Notes: a model not told the origin generated them from the letters alone. A stretch of DNA of 64,000 nt from Marchantia polymorpha subsp. ruderalis (GCA_037833965.1 AP031356.1:12484501-12548500), one strand, 5' to 3'. Shown: positions 32,901 to 45,871, counted from the first letter of the stretch. Numbers and translations are program-made.

Positions 32901-35900
32901 ACAACATGCTTTTCTTAACTACATACTTATCGAGAGAGGTAATATCGAAGAAATTGGTGCCAATCAATAGCGAACTGAGATCTATTGAGTGCAGCTGCTC
33001 ACTTATTTCAGGAGTTAACTGCCTTGACACTGTAAAAGTCTCGATAAGTTGGTAGCGCACACGGCATCGTCGGCAACTGCATTCATGGAAGGAGGATTTG
33101 CACTCGGCATGGAATAGAAGGGGCTGGACCGAACAGCTCTCCCCATAGATCCAACTGCTTAAGCAGATGTTGGTCTTCATCGCATTAAGAACGAGGTAGC
33201 CTAATCGAGATGACTAAAATTTAACTTTTACTCAATGGCTCGTTACTTTGTATACTTTTTTAATCAGAGGTTATCCATATACCGTGTACAATACAGGGCA
33301 TATGGGATGGAATATAGGCTATACTCCATCCCCAAATAAATCGTACCTACGTACTTCTCAGGTCTTGTGTATGCCTCGGTTTCCTCCTTCAGATAGTTAC
33401 ACACTATTAAACACCAGAGATGAATATAGAGATGATCTCATAAATCTTCACTCTCACCTTCCTGGTCACGGTACGAAAATAAATACTCTTGAAAGATATA
33501 ATGTTTATGCAGTATCTAAAAGTCACCCCTTCGAGATCGATAAACACACACGACAGTCACAACTTGTACAGGCTAAGTCTAGGGGCAAGAATAGAAATTT
33601 CACTAAAGAACAAGTGTATACAAGGACTTCATAGCCGAAGCTCTACTCCTTCTTGCTCACTCTCAAAGTGCAAGTCTGAGAGTGAATGGCTAATTCTCTT
33701 TTTTATACAAGAAAAGATAAGATGTACATCTTAACCAACCACAATTAATTTTCCTAACTATGGTTATCACAAATTGAAATTGATTCAATTTAAAGTTAAC
33801 ATAGCAGTAACATTGTTGCAAAATGAGAATGTCTCATCTTCCTGTTGAAATGGAAACATGTTTGATAGTCTCCAATAAAAGAGATTCCAAGCGGATATGG
33901 TAAACTGATTTGAGCCCACATCCTGAGTCACATGCAAGAAGATGACTTTAGAGTCTAATGTCAGGGTTTAAGAAAGGGAGTTGTTGTTACACGGTTTCAA
34001 CTTATTTTGCTATCACCTGAACAGGAGTCTGCTAGTAAAATATCTCCCTACTGACCTCACTTGTTCCTTCCAGTTAATAAATAAAGTTTTATTACTATAC
34101 AAACTTTATAAAGACACTCTTCAACATGACCAAGAAACAATTTGAGAAGGATTACGGTAAGGAATGAGTCTTTTATATCATTAGTTTCCCATTTGATATT
34201 GTCATCGTCAAACCATGGGTGTAAGTCTACTGAATGTTCGATTTTTCAAATCAATAGTCAGTAAAGCCTCATAATAAGATGCTTACACAACTTGCATCTT
34301 CCCGAAGGAATAAATGTTCTCGTTTGGTCGTCTTGAGCAACATGACAGGAGTCCACGAAAGAAAGTTTTCACATGCCCGCCCTTGAAGGCAATCTCCCAA
34401 TTCGTGAAGAAAAAGGAAGCAGATAGAAACCAACCCGTTAGATCACTTTGATGTCTTCATTGCATACGGAATGAGCGAGGTGGGACGTTCATGAGGCTGA
34501 GCCGAGCCCAATGTCACGGCTAGTCCGGCCAGTGATATTCGCCACCATCTGACGGGAAGAAAATTACTTGATGGGACCCAACAGGTTTTATTTTACCATA
34601 TATGACTTTATTGACGGCATTGCGTCACACTGTCAGGTATGTTACAATAAGAGTTGGGGTTATTCGGGTAGGAACATGAAGCCACGGTGATACCTGTAGC
34701 TTTCTCATACATAACTATGAACGAGTCGCCAAAATATTCTAGCCCAACAGTGGCAGACACTCCCTACATTATAGAGCATATTAGCGGGTTATAAGAACTT
34801 TCATTGGAATATGGCTAACTTTGGGTTACATATGGCCCATTGAGTAAAATAAAACCTGTTTGATACCAAAAAGTGTCAAAAAGTTTGATTCTTCAAGAGT
34901 TAAGCAACTTGTATGCAATAATGTTCATAGATAAAGATGTACAGTAATCTCTCGATTAAGTATGCAAATTGATCCTAGGAGTATTTTGCGTAGTTAACTT
35001 GGAAGTGAGTAATTAGGTGAATCACTTTTTAATAGAATTGGAGTACCTGTCAAAATTGCCACACAATTGAGAGAAGAACCTGCATCTCAATTAACTTAAC
35101 TAACCCTCACATATATAATCCTGTATTCGGTTCGGATGAACTAATGATCATCAAGGTTATTCTCTTTTTCGACGAGTCACAAGGAAAAACCTACCAAAAA
35201 TAACTAGTAAGTTTTTGAGAGATTCATATATAATCTACAAAGATGCGTCTGAGTTCAAAATCGTAAGAACAACGCAGATTTTACAGACATATCTTCAAAA
35301 TTATTAAAATACAATTTTTTGAGGTGAATCACGTCTTAAGATTTTGATTCGATTATAATGTCGAAGAACCAAAACTAAACTACAAAATGAATCTTACCTA
35401 TGTAATGTAAGTTGAACAACACAACTACTTACTTTTAGTGGAAGCATATGTGTTTCCAATAAAAGTTCTCTAGCTCGCAACAAAAATGTTAGTGGAACAG
35501 CTGTAAAAAATGTTCGAGACAAGCATACACTAACCTTAAAAAGATATGATTTAATATCTCATGAACCTAGAGAGACTATTTTTCAATACTTCTTGATGTT
35601 ATATTCATTTTGAAGAAATGCTTTATATTTAGATTAATAGCATTCGTAGGGCCATTTGTCTCATTCCGCCATCGCCAAAACAAAAAGTTTTGAACTAAAT
35701 TTATAAATTTTGACTAAATCAATCACAACGTGATGAGGATTGCACAAGGTGTTGTTTTGACATACGCACTTAAGTCAATAAATCCGAAAGTGGATTACTG
35801 AAAACTTTAGACGGATTTTAAGTTTTTATTGCCCTATATGGTCTGAAAACGTATGCAATATGGTGCATAACGGCTTACTTTTTTTACTACTACAAACTCT

Positions 35901-38568
35901 TAATACCAAATGAGAAAACATCAATAAAAAAATAAATTTCCAAACAACAATATTCAAAAATTGCTTAATTTTACAATCTCTGATATTTGCAGGAGAAATT
36001 TATGCGTACTTACTACAGATGCGTATAGGTCCTGTTCAAGTATGGTCGTGGCAGAGGCTCTACAGGTTTGAAAAGATATATATATCTAAAACCTCCAGAT
36101 GCTCGCTGTAGGGTTCCAAACAAACTCAGGGTGCCAAACGTGGCAGCGGGAGCACAACCGGACCTGCTTCTCTGTTCATCAGAAAGTATAAATGTATTGT
36201 CGATGCTCCGAACCTGCTAGACATCCTTCTTACTTGTGATATCAATTCGCGTGTGGACCATGTGAGAGGAATGCTCAAAGGCAAGGAATAAATCATTATA
36301 CTTTAATAGAGTAACAACAGGTTAGGTCTCCTGAGATATCAGACACATATAAAAGTTACTTTCTCTTTTCTGGACAGATGTAAAACATTCCAAAAATATA
36401 GAGTTTTTGAATATTGCTCATGGAGTTTGGTCACCGTTTATTAGCAATAAGCAACTTTAAGTCATGTTACGGTTGAAATTTTGTTTAGCAAATTGAAAAA
36501 ACAATATAATAGTTGGATAATTGATTGAAATGATTATAAAAATAAAGGAATTTTGAAATTTTTTTTGAGTTCCACAAGACAAAAGTTCACATAAAAGATT
36601 TCAAAATTGATGCATTGAACATTAACATATAAATTTTATAAGATTTAAATTTGAAAGATTGAAGTAAAACTTAATGAACATGACCGTTTAGATATATTGG
36701 TATTATTTTCAATGTAAAGCTGACAATAATATCAAAATTATTGTCAACTTTCTTTTCGTTGTTCGTCTATAGCATCAAAATTCCTATTGAAACTTTGGAT
36801 GAAGTTTTTTAAATCTTCAAGTATTAGTATTGATATAATGCATGAATCAAACATTCAAGAATTCACTTTAATAGATAAGCTTGTGATGAGAGCGATTGTA
36901 TTACTTGTTGTATTAACTGATACTCAAGGACACTTGATGTGATTTGTTGTTGGAACAATCCTAATTGAGAACAATTAAAAATATTAATAGTTGATACAAG
37001 ATTTATTATTGTATTTGATCAAAAACTTTTCAAATTAAGTTTTCATCTACAAGTCTACAACATGAAAATATTGATTCAACATTCTTCTGCAAATTGTTAT
37101 TAGAAAATTCAAGATTCTTCAATATATATTGTTAATATATTCATATTTTGTGTTTGGTTCAAAGATCTGAAGCACATGAGTTTCAAAAATAAATTAAAAT
37201 TTAGAAAAGTATAAACATGTTTGTTCAAATTAGTGTAGCATACAAATAATGAAATCAACGAGATATAGATATACTTCCACAGTAATTGATGCACGATTCT
37301 AATTTACTTCAAGTGCTAATCTAAAGGCCTACATGTATAAATCTTGTCATGTGTTATGTGCATCATATGATAATGCATCTCTTTCACTATAGTTTCATAT
37401 ATTTCACATTATTTATAGTGTCATGAAAATGAATTATTTTAAATTTCAACATACTCATCACATTGAATTGGAAAAAAATACTTGTCATTTTTTACAAAAG
37501 CAATCTTGAAAAACTATAAAATGTGATGTGATGGTAAAATACATGATGGTTGAATATATACAATTCAATTTATATTTCCCCAAAAAAGCTTATTTCTTAA
37601 CAACTTATAGAAAGAAGAGAATGTCAGACCAGAGGATGACAGAGAAGAATCTAAGGCAATTTTTTTTCTAACAAAACAGTTGATGACTTTCATGTTTTGG
37701 TGTAATTAAATCAAGAAAAAATTTTATTTCTATATTGATACATCGAATATTGTTATGCGATACAATATGAATCATTTTATCGATTCACATTTTATTTCAT
37801 GTATATGATGAAAATCTTAAGTTTTGACACTACTTTTTGATGAAAGATTTATCTATGTATGGATTCTATATATTTCAAATATATATTCAAGAAGTTTAAT
37901 ATTAAATAGAGTATAACAGTATAAGAATTATTATTAACATAATTTTTTTAGCCAAAATATATGGTTACATATCTCAAACATAGTATTCGAAAGAGACTAA
38001 TTGGTACATGATACTGTTTTAGGTAAGATTTATAATTATATGAATGTATTTGAGACATTAAATACTAACGAAATTCAAGTATATCCATAATTACGTACCG
38101 ATATGTCTTCAACCTAGTCCTATACTATGATCTCTTCTAGTCCAATTTGTATTCTTTTTTTATAAACGTTGATTCCAAAATCTTCTTACATTTTAATCTT
38201 CGCGAAATCGGACAATCTACATCATATTTAAATTTATTTATAAACATGATACTCAATGTAATGATGCCACTTTTATAACTAGATATTTTCATAAACATTT
38301 CACTACCTCACGAGGTAGTGATGAGTTCTCCATGCTCGGGGCACAGGTCGCCCCGAAAGTTGCACGTTCGAAGTAAACATTCATGGAAACAAATTTTAAT
38401 AACATCATGATTAGCTTCTTATTGTTGCCAGTTACTTCTTCTAAGTCCGAAATATTTCTGTACTGTACTATATAATATCGTCGAAATGAACTGATGTTGT
38501 GATATTCTGGTTCTTCTTACTACACGTAAGAGTGATATACACTGAATCTCCAACCCCAATGTAGATAA
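32901..38568. other. AT-rich spacer of unit 2, no gene seen
   Basis: It is nearly identical to 13739-19410. The first five bases are the right target duplication of the young copia. It shows no coding gene; the palindrome and hairpin of unit 1 recur here in slightly altered form. Confidence 0.75.
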
Positions 38569-39546
38569 ATTTGGTTAGATACTACTTCCCAACTGAGTGA
38601 GTTCCTCAATATCAATTGTCGAGTATTTCTCCGTAATTTCTCTCTTTCAATCATTGGTACAAGAATCTAAAGTATCAAACCTGAAGGCGATAACGTTTGA
38701 AGATTTTTTCGAATCCATTCTACAATCCATTCTACAATTCTTTGAATCCACTCATTTGTGCACAATAATTATGAAACTCGTGGAAAAGAATCGTCTACCA
38801 CTTTTATACTAATGAATATCCGAGATTCCCAGTTCCAAATCATCCGAACCAACGAATTTCGATGAGTCCAAACCAGAATCGCATGATAATAAGCAAAATC
38901 ATCACAAAAACATATCCACATTGTACAACTGGAAAACAAGGGTTGGAGCCATGGTACATCTTAGCACAATACCCGAAAAGTAAAAGATTCAAAAAAACGG
39001 AGTCCAGTAGTCTCGTTACTTCTGTTTCTCAATGGATTGCATGAAACAACTTGCTTGTTAAATCTCCTCAAGAAAGAGAAGGTTTCCTGCAGTACCACGA
39101 TCTTATAGATATAAGTACTAAGTCTGGCTCTCTTTTGTTATCAGGGACAACAGAACATTACCGAGCTGAGCACCATTCGCTCGCTCCAGTTCTACTTCAT
39201 TCTCCTCACTAAACGGACAGATCACCGCAGAGAAGGACCTGCCAGTACGATTTGAAGGAATCTATCGGCGAGCATGCACGTGGGACATCCATGAGTCCGA
39301 AGGCAGCACTTTCACTGGGATCGCATGCATGGGCACACAGCAAACTGGAACGAGTCCTGAGCAAAGGGGTGCAGGAGAAGAATGAATATGATGTCTGAGA
39401 ACCACCGGGTGCATAATTGTGAATTTAACTTCTTCATGGAAAATTACACGGAAACGAGCGCAGCCGCCAGCTCCCGGGCTCCACGAATGCGCAAAGTAGG
39501 CATAAGCTCGACTGCAGTCGCTTCGAACGCCTTGCGAGTGATGGAA
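38569..39546. repeat. 3' flank of dirigent copy 4 (type b)
   Basis: It is a direct copy of 19411-20388 and is inverted relative to 44297-45269. No gene is recognised. Confidence 0.8.
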
Positions 39547-40098
39547 TCAGTAAGAGTGATGCGGAAGCATGAGATTTGCTTCGTACTTGAGAACGGGAAA
39601 AGCTGAGTTGAGAGACACTGCGCTGACTGTCAAGTAGCCTGACACTCCTCTGAAGGAGCCCGTGCCAGAGCTGATGGCCTCCTCCCAAGACGGCGCGGTG
39701 AAGTCGATCCTGGCAGAGCCTGACATGGTTCCGGAGTAGCCGTGAATCGTGATGTCCAGCGCGAAAGAAATGAACTTCTTGCTTGGATCGTTGAGTGAGA
39801 CTAAAACGCCGGATTGGTGCCCGATCTGAGCTGAAGCATTGGAAGCTGTCTTTCTGATAACGCTGTCGAAGACGATGATATCGCCGAGTTGAAATGGGCC
39901 CGTGAGAGTGGCGTTGGCGCCGGCCACTGCTACAGCCGTAACGTTGGGCGGCACGAAGTCGTCGTGCAGGTAGTACGTGAAATTCACGGCCTTCATCTTC
40001 ATCTTCATGGCGCTCGCAGGGGTCCACAGTCCTGAGGAAAGGATACACAGGGCACAGAGAAACACGCCCAGAGTCCACGTCCCATTAGTTCTTTCCAT
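39547..40098 (-). CDS. Dirigent-like protein, copy 4
   Basis: This minus-strand copy is intact, with 183 residues, and its protein is identical to copy 2. It has the same signal peptide, motifs, sequons, promoter elements and type b flank. It faces copy 5 across about 3.6 kb in the same head-to-head arrangement as copies 2 and 3. Confidence 0.92.
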   Translation of the reverse strand: MERTNGTWTLGVFLCALCILSSGLWTPASAMKMKMKAVNFTYYLHDDFVPPNVTAVAVAGANATLTGPFQLGDIIVFDSVIRKTASNASAQIGHQSGVLVSLNDPSKKFISFALDITIHGYSGTMSGSARIDFTAPSWEEAISSGTGSFRGVSGYLTVSAVSLNSAFPVLKYEANLMLPHHSY

Positions 40099-40255
40099 GC
40101 TGTGGCTGTGAATTCGGAGTTCGAGAAGTCGCTAGTTTCAGAAAAAGAGGGTGAGTGATCAGCTACTCAAGATATCGCTTCTAGGAGTCTGTCAATAGAT
40201 GGCCTTTGTCCAGGCGAATGCGGATGATCCCGAGCGCTAAAAAGTGGTTCTAGCG

Positions 40256-40282
40256 TCAAGGAGATCGAAAAGAGTGATCCAT
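40256..40282 (-). other. Short upstream ORF in dirigent copy 4 leader
   Basis: It has the same eight codons and spacing as in the other copies. Confidence 0.45.
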
Positions 40283-40307
40283 GCTCACAACTGCAACACA
40301 TGCTTGC

Positions 40308-40328
40308 TTATATAAGGTCGTACACGTG
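40308..40328 (-). promoter_or_regulatory. Dirigent copy 4 core promoter: TATA box and G-box
   Basis: TATATAA is the complement of 40308-40314, and CACGTG lies at 40323-40328. Confidence 0.6.
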
Positions 40329-40642
40329 AGGAGTTGCGGATCGTTTTATCTTTTCAATTTCAAGATCTGGATCCCGCAGCCACGTCCATGGCCCACAGCG
40401 TCATTGGAGGCGCTCGATGCCCGGTCCCCGGTCCGAAGGAAGACCGGATCTCTTAGAAAGACCTCCAGAACTTCGGCCAAATTGCGCTGCCTGAAGTGTG
40501 GGAGATCGTGAAGGAATCCCATCATAGCCTCAGCCTTTGCTCTTTGCTCTTCGTTAGCGTCGCATCTGATCCTGCAATATGGCGTGAGTGAGAAGGGTCA
40601 AAGCAGCCTGTGAAGCTATTTCGTCGAGTTTGAGATTATTAC

Positions 40643-41321
40643 TAGGGCTCCGATCGGGTGGGGTTCGGGTCGGGTTTGACCTTCAACCCGAACACGACAC
40701 GAAAAACCGGGTCGATTTGGGTAGAACCCGAATCGATCCCGCGGGGATCCATGATCGTGAATGTACGGCGAGGGAGAATTGGGGAAGGGAGCTTCGAGTA
40801 TTTTTTTGACGAGGAGGCGATGCGAGAATTTTTCGAGAAGTCAGGACGAATAGCATAGGTAGCGCAGCGCGACCAGCTAGACGCAGAAGCGAGCGAGCAA
40901 GAGGCGGGACGAGGAGCAGAGTTTCGCGAAACGGAGTGGAAGCCAATGCAGACGAAGAAGGACTAGCCGAGCTCTTCTCGGTCATTGCTTTACTCATTTC
41001 ACCATAATCATTTCGGATATCTCCCAGTTGTTGTCATCAGCAACCTTCAACGATTTACAGAACGCTACGCTACCGACACTTGAAAAAGATTCGCGAGGAT
41101 GCATTCAGGGTCTCGTCGCTTCGGTGAATCACCCGATCGCAGCCTAAGCTCCTTGCCTTGTTTTTACAAAAAGTCTATCCCGGAGGTCTCGGATAAGTAA
41201 ACATCGTATCAGCTCGCACAGCTTAATTTTCGGGTTTCGGGTCGTGTACAGCCCTCTACCCGAACCCTATCCGACCCGAACTCGGGTTTTCGGGTTTTAC
41301 CCTAACCCGACCGGAGCCATA
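40643..41321. mobile_element. hAT-like non-autonomous element, intact copy in unit 2
   Basis: It has the same ends, length and 8-bp flanks as 21485-22163. It was carried here by the segmental duplication and does not mark a new insertion. Confidence 0.75.
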
Positions 41322-43346
41322 ATAATTACCAGACACAAACAGGAAGACCCGCTTAAGTCTGTGCTAGCAGCGGTATTGAGCCATGGTGTAACTACGGACA
41401 ATTCCGTTTCCTTGGTTCTGCCATCCGCAGCCATCGTCTACCCGCGGAGCTTCAGTTTATTTGGCAGGATAAGCTTTTCTTCCCCTGAATTCATAGTGCA
41501 TGGACCATAATTTTCGTCCTCCGGGGACGAACAACGGCGAGTCGTAGGCAGCTGCTTACTGTGCTTGCTCTTCTCTGCCACTTCCAAGTCTTATGAGGGT
41601 GGTGACTACGGGGTATCTGGGACATTGTGTGCCCTACCCTAAAGGAGAATAATGGTCTGCGTTATAGTCTTCCTTTCCTTTCCAGATCCAAAACATCTAC
41701 CGCACTGTGGTTGAATTTCTCCATTTTCATGTATTCCGGCCCACCTAGGACAAGAATGTGAAGGGAGAGATGGCAAGAGCGTACAACAAAGTAAATTCAT
41801 ATTTTATGAAATACTCGGAACCAACAACATTGTTTCAGTTTCCTTGAGGTGAGTTTCGGTGCCATAACCTTTTTGGCATGTAAAACTGAAAAGGTTTAGC
41901 ATGCCAATGACCTGACAAGTAACATATTCGTATAAAGTCGCGAAGATGATATACTCAAGGATCGGAACATGGACTGCTCGCTCTCTAGGAGACGACGCAT
42001 CACACTCAAAGAGTTCGATCACCCACTAGTACAATCTGGGGTTGTCGGATCGGGGGATCTATCTGATTGAGAATATAATCCATCATCTTCATGCGAGCCC
42101 AACTGTTCAGCCTCTTGCGAGTTTCTGTGACTTCGATGAGAGACGTGTTACTTGGTGTAGACTAGAAAGAAAAAATATCACCTCACGGAAAGAGCAAGAA
42201 GAATCCTTTGCAGCGACAGTCTCATTCCTTCCAGACGAGAGAGTAAGCAACGAAAAAACAACTTGTGACTTGCTTGATTCATACCTTCGATGGGGTTTCT
42301 TAAGGCAAAGCAAATGTCCTCAGGACTGATAAACTATATAAATAAACAAATAATTGCATGAAAACGTAAAAGCAGGAGAGGTCAGTCGTGGAAGTATTCT
42401 TTCTTGACCGATTTGGAGAATCTTATTAGGGTGTTACAAGGGATTTGGTTTAATGGGGTCAGTCCTCTTCCGAAACTCGTGCAGTTACAACGAAGCCTTG
42501 GACTGCATGGTTGGTGCAGAGAACATTTAATTGTGGAAAGAAACGATCGGCTTGTAGTTTTGTTTACAAGTACTGACGTTTGAAGGAGAACGAGATTTGG
42601 TACTGATGATACAAAACAACCTTGAGCTTGTGAGCATGTTCCACGACATGAGCAGATTTGCCGCAAAGGAACGCCAATTCTAGGTCAGCTGGTTATCTGA
42701 TGGTAGCAGATGAACTCATGGTTTCAAGAGCAAATATATATGTCAATGGTGTTTCCCTCACGTGCTTCAGCTCTCACTGGATCTGGCGATAGTCTACAAC
42801 AACAAAAAAACATGTTCTTCGACAAACGGCGAACTTAACTTCTACAGCGGAGGAAGCGATTTCTGCGTCTGGAGACTAAAAGAAGATCAGCGTCTCAAGG
42901 TGAAAGTTGAGATCTAGATGCCCCCTGTAGAGAATGGTCATGAAAAGAAACTGATCCCCTTCCTAAGAGTAGCCATGAAGAATATGAAATGGGTTGCCTA
43001 TGTACTGAAAGAACATTGACACACGTTGCATTATAAGTTGTAGCAACGATATTATCTCACCTTCATGATAATTCAAGTCTCTTGAAATCAAAGAGAAAAG
43101 AAACCTATATGTTTTCCAAATGAATCACCCTGAATAACAAAACTGCTCAATCCATGATTTTCTGTTGATGATGAACTTACTCATCTCAATCTTCATATGA
43201 TTGGGAGAAATTTGGAGAGGAATTATTTTTTACTTGAATTTTGGCACAGCTCGTCCTTCTATACTCCATGATCAGAAAATACCATCTTAATGAATTTCTC
43301 TGCATATTTTTTATCATGCAACAAGCACCATACCAAGAAGCTTCTA
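41322..43346. repeat. Inverted-arm remainder and second spacer of unit 2
   Basis: It matches 22164-24189. The first 800 bp are the inverted counterpart of window positions 1-793. No gene is seen. Confidence 0.75.
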
Positions 43347-43514
43347 CCGAAGTTCTGGAGGTCTTTCTAAGAGATCCGGTCTCTTTGGCCTATTCTGCGA
43401 CTTCCTTCGGACCGGGGACCGGCCATCGAGCGCCTCCAATGACGCTGTGGGCCATGGACGTGGCTGCGGGATCCAGATCTTGAAATTGAAAAGATAAAAA
43501 GATCCGCAACTCCT

Positions 43515-43535
43515 CACGTGTACGACCTTATATAA
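43515..43535 (+). promoter_or_regulatory. Dirigent copy 5 core promoter: G-box and TATA box
   Basis: CACGTG (43515-43520) and TATATAA (43529-43535) are at the same spacing as in the other copies. Confidence 0.6.
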
Positions 43536-43560
43536 GCAAGCATGTGTTGCAGTTGTGAGC

Positions 43561-43587
43561 ATGGATCACTCTTTTCGATCTCCTTGA
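43561..43587 (+). other. Short upstream ORF in dirigent copy 5 leader
   Basis: It has the same eight codons, 184 nt upstream of the main ATG. Confidence 0.45.
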
Positions 43588-43744
43588 CGCTAGAACCACT
43601 TTTTAGCGCTCGGGATCATCCGCATTCGCCTGGACAAAGGCCATCTATTGACAGACTCCTAGAAGCGATATCTTGAGTAGCTGATCACTCACCCTCTTTT
43701 TCTGAAACTAGCGACTTCTCGAACTCCGAATTCACAGCCACAGC

Positions 43745-44296
43745 ATGGACAGAACTAATGGGACGTGGACTCTGGGCGTGTTTCTCTGTGCCCTGTGTAT
43801 CCTTTCCTCAGGACTGTGGACCCCTGCGAGCGCCATGAAGATGAAGATGAAGGCCGTGAATTTCACGTACTACCTACACGACGACTTCGTGCCGCCCAAC
43901 GTTACGGCTGTAGCAGTGGCCGGCGCCAACGCCACTCTCACGGGCCCATTTCAACTCGGCGATATCATCGTCTTCGACAGCGTTATCAGAAAGACAGCTT
44001 CCAATGCTTCAGCTCAGATCGGGCACCAATCCGGCGTTTTAGTCTCACTCAACGATCCAAGCAAGAAGTTCATTTCTTTCGCGCTGGACATCACGATTCA
44101 CGGCTACTCCGGAACCATGTCAGGCTCTGCCAGGATCGACTTCACCGCGCCGTCTTGGGAGGAGGCCATCAGCTCTGGCACGGGCTCTTTCAGAGGAGTG
44201 TCAGGCTACTTGACAGTCAGCGCAGTGTCTCTCAACTCAGCTTTTCCCGTTCTCAAGTATGAAGCAAATCTCATGCTTCCACATCACTCTTACTGA
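43745..44296 (+). CDS. Dirigent-like protein, copy 5
   Basis: The gene is intact, with 183 residues, and its protein is identical to copy 1 (Asp at residue 2). It is a mosaic at DNA level. Codon 2 and the CTA Leu codon near residue 44 match copy 1, while the leader TTTTTAGCGC variant and the type b 3' flank match copies 2 and 4. Just after the stop a 5-bp AAGGC-type stretch present in the other copies is missing. Family role is as for copy 1. Confidence 0.92.
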   Translation: MDRTNGTWTLGVFLCALCILSSGLWTPASAMKMKMKAVNFTYYLHDDFVPPNVTAVAVAGANATLTGPFQLGDIIVFDSVIRKTASNASAQIGHQSGVLVSLNDPSKKFISFALDITIHGYSGTMSGSARIDFTAPSWEEAISSGTGSFRGVSGYLTVSAVSLNSAFPVLKYEANLMLPHHSY

Positions 44297-45269
44297 TTCC
44301 ATCACTCGCGTTCGAAGCGACTGCAGTCGAGCTTATGCCTACTTTGCGCATTCGTGGAGCCCGGGAGCTGGCGGTTGCGCTCGTTTCCGTGTAATTTTCC
44401 ATGAAGAAGTTAAATTCACAATTATGCACCCGGTGGTTCTCAGACATCATATTCATTCTTCTCCTGCACCCCTTTGCTCAGTACTCGCTCCAGTTTGCTG
44501 TGTGCCCATGCGTGATCCACGCAGCATACGATCCCAGTGACAATGCTGCCTTCGGACTCATGGATGTCCCGCGTGCATGCTCACCGATAGATTCCTTCAA
44601 ATCGTACTAACAGATCCTTCTCTGCGGTGATCTGTCCGTTTAGTGAGGAGAATGAAGTAGTAACAGGATCGAGCTGGTTCTCAGGTCGGTAGTGTTCTGT
44701 TGTTCCCTGATAACAAAAAGAGAGCCAGACTTAGTACTTATATGTATAAGATCGTGGTACTGCAGGAAACCTTCTCTTTCTTGAGGGGATTTAACAAGCA
44801 ACTTGTTTCATGCAACCCATTGAGGAAACAGAAGTAACGAGACTACTGGACTCCGTGACTTTGAATCTTTTACTTTTCGGGTATTGTGCTAAGATGTACC
44901 ACCATGGCTCCAACCTTTGTTTTCCAGTTGTACAATGTGGATATGTTTTTGTGATGATTTTGCTTATTATCATGAGATTCTGGTTTGGACTCATCGAAAT
45001 TCGGTGGTTCGGATGATTTCGAACTGGGAATCTCGAATATTTATTAGTATAAAAGTGGCAGACGATTCTTTTCCACGAGTTTCATACATTATCGTGCACA
45101 AATGAATAGATTGTAGAATGGATTCAAAGAATTCTTCAATAGTTATCGCCTTCAGGTTTGATATTTTAGATTCTTGTACCAATGATTGAAGTTACGCACC
45201 CCATTACGGAGAAATACTCGACAATTGATATTTAGGTACTCACTTAGTTGGGAAAAAGTATCTAACCAA
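44297..45269. repeat. 3' flank of dirigent copy 5 (type b), end of duplication complex
   Basis: It is the reverse complement of 19411-20388 and 38569-39546, with visibly more differences than those two show to each other. Homology stops at about 45269, next to a 42-bp segment that repeats the sequence just upstream of the unit boundary at 43347. Confidence 0.8.
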
Positions 45270-45871
45270 AAATTTTCTTTGCATATTTTTTATTATGCAA
45301 CAAGCAGCATACCTCGTGTACACCAAGTTATACGTGCTACTTGGTGCAACACCATGCTTCAACGATCCATCCATCATAATCTGGGTTCGAAGCTGTATGC
45401 ATCATTCAAAATCTTCTCTGGCGTCAATCGTGCTAGCCCAGAACGAACCTCTAACAACCAGTTGCAACTTTCCCGTCCCTTCACTGCCATAACGAGGAGT
45501 TTCGAGAGTCAACTCAAAGAATCTCGTGCCTGCTCGAGATTTGGCTGCAAGGAAGGATTGACTATGTTCTTCTTTCAGTACTCGCCCAATTTTTAAAGAC
45601 AGCAATGAGTCGAACCAGAAACAAATTGTTTTCCGATCACATGCCAGCTACAAGAATGTTAGAATCAGCTGTTTGTTGTAACCGAGAATATAATAATGGG
45701 TCCAGATGGTAAATGGTGGTAAAATGATGGCATTCAGTTGGTTTTTTAATAGCTTAGGATATTTGCTTGGAATAGAGCATTTTTACATTCCTGGTTTTAT
45801 ATTCACCAGAGCCGGCCTCGGGATTCAGACCTGCAGTAGACTGCTTTACTTCGTGTCTTGTACCTTGAGTG
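45270..45871. other. Region between duplication complex and MITE, no gene seen
   Basis: The first 42 bases (45271-45312) resemble 43292-43333. Open frames up to 136 codons on the plus strand have no recognisable features. Confidence 0.6.

Larger units (their letters stand above)
24190..43346 (+). repeat. Tandem segmental duplication, unit 2 (with copia inside)
   Basis: This repeats 12102-24189 in the same order: plus-strand dirigent, spacer, minus-strand dirigent, hAT-like element, spacer. It is longer only because of the 7072-bp copia at 25829-32900. Beyond the copia the offset to unit 1 is 19,157-19,164 bp. A third unit begins at 43347. Confidence 0.92.
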
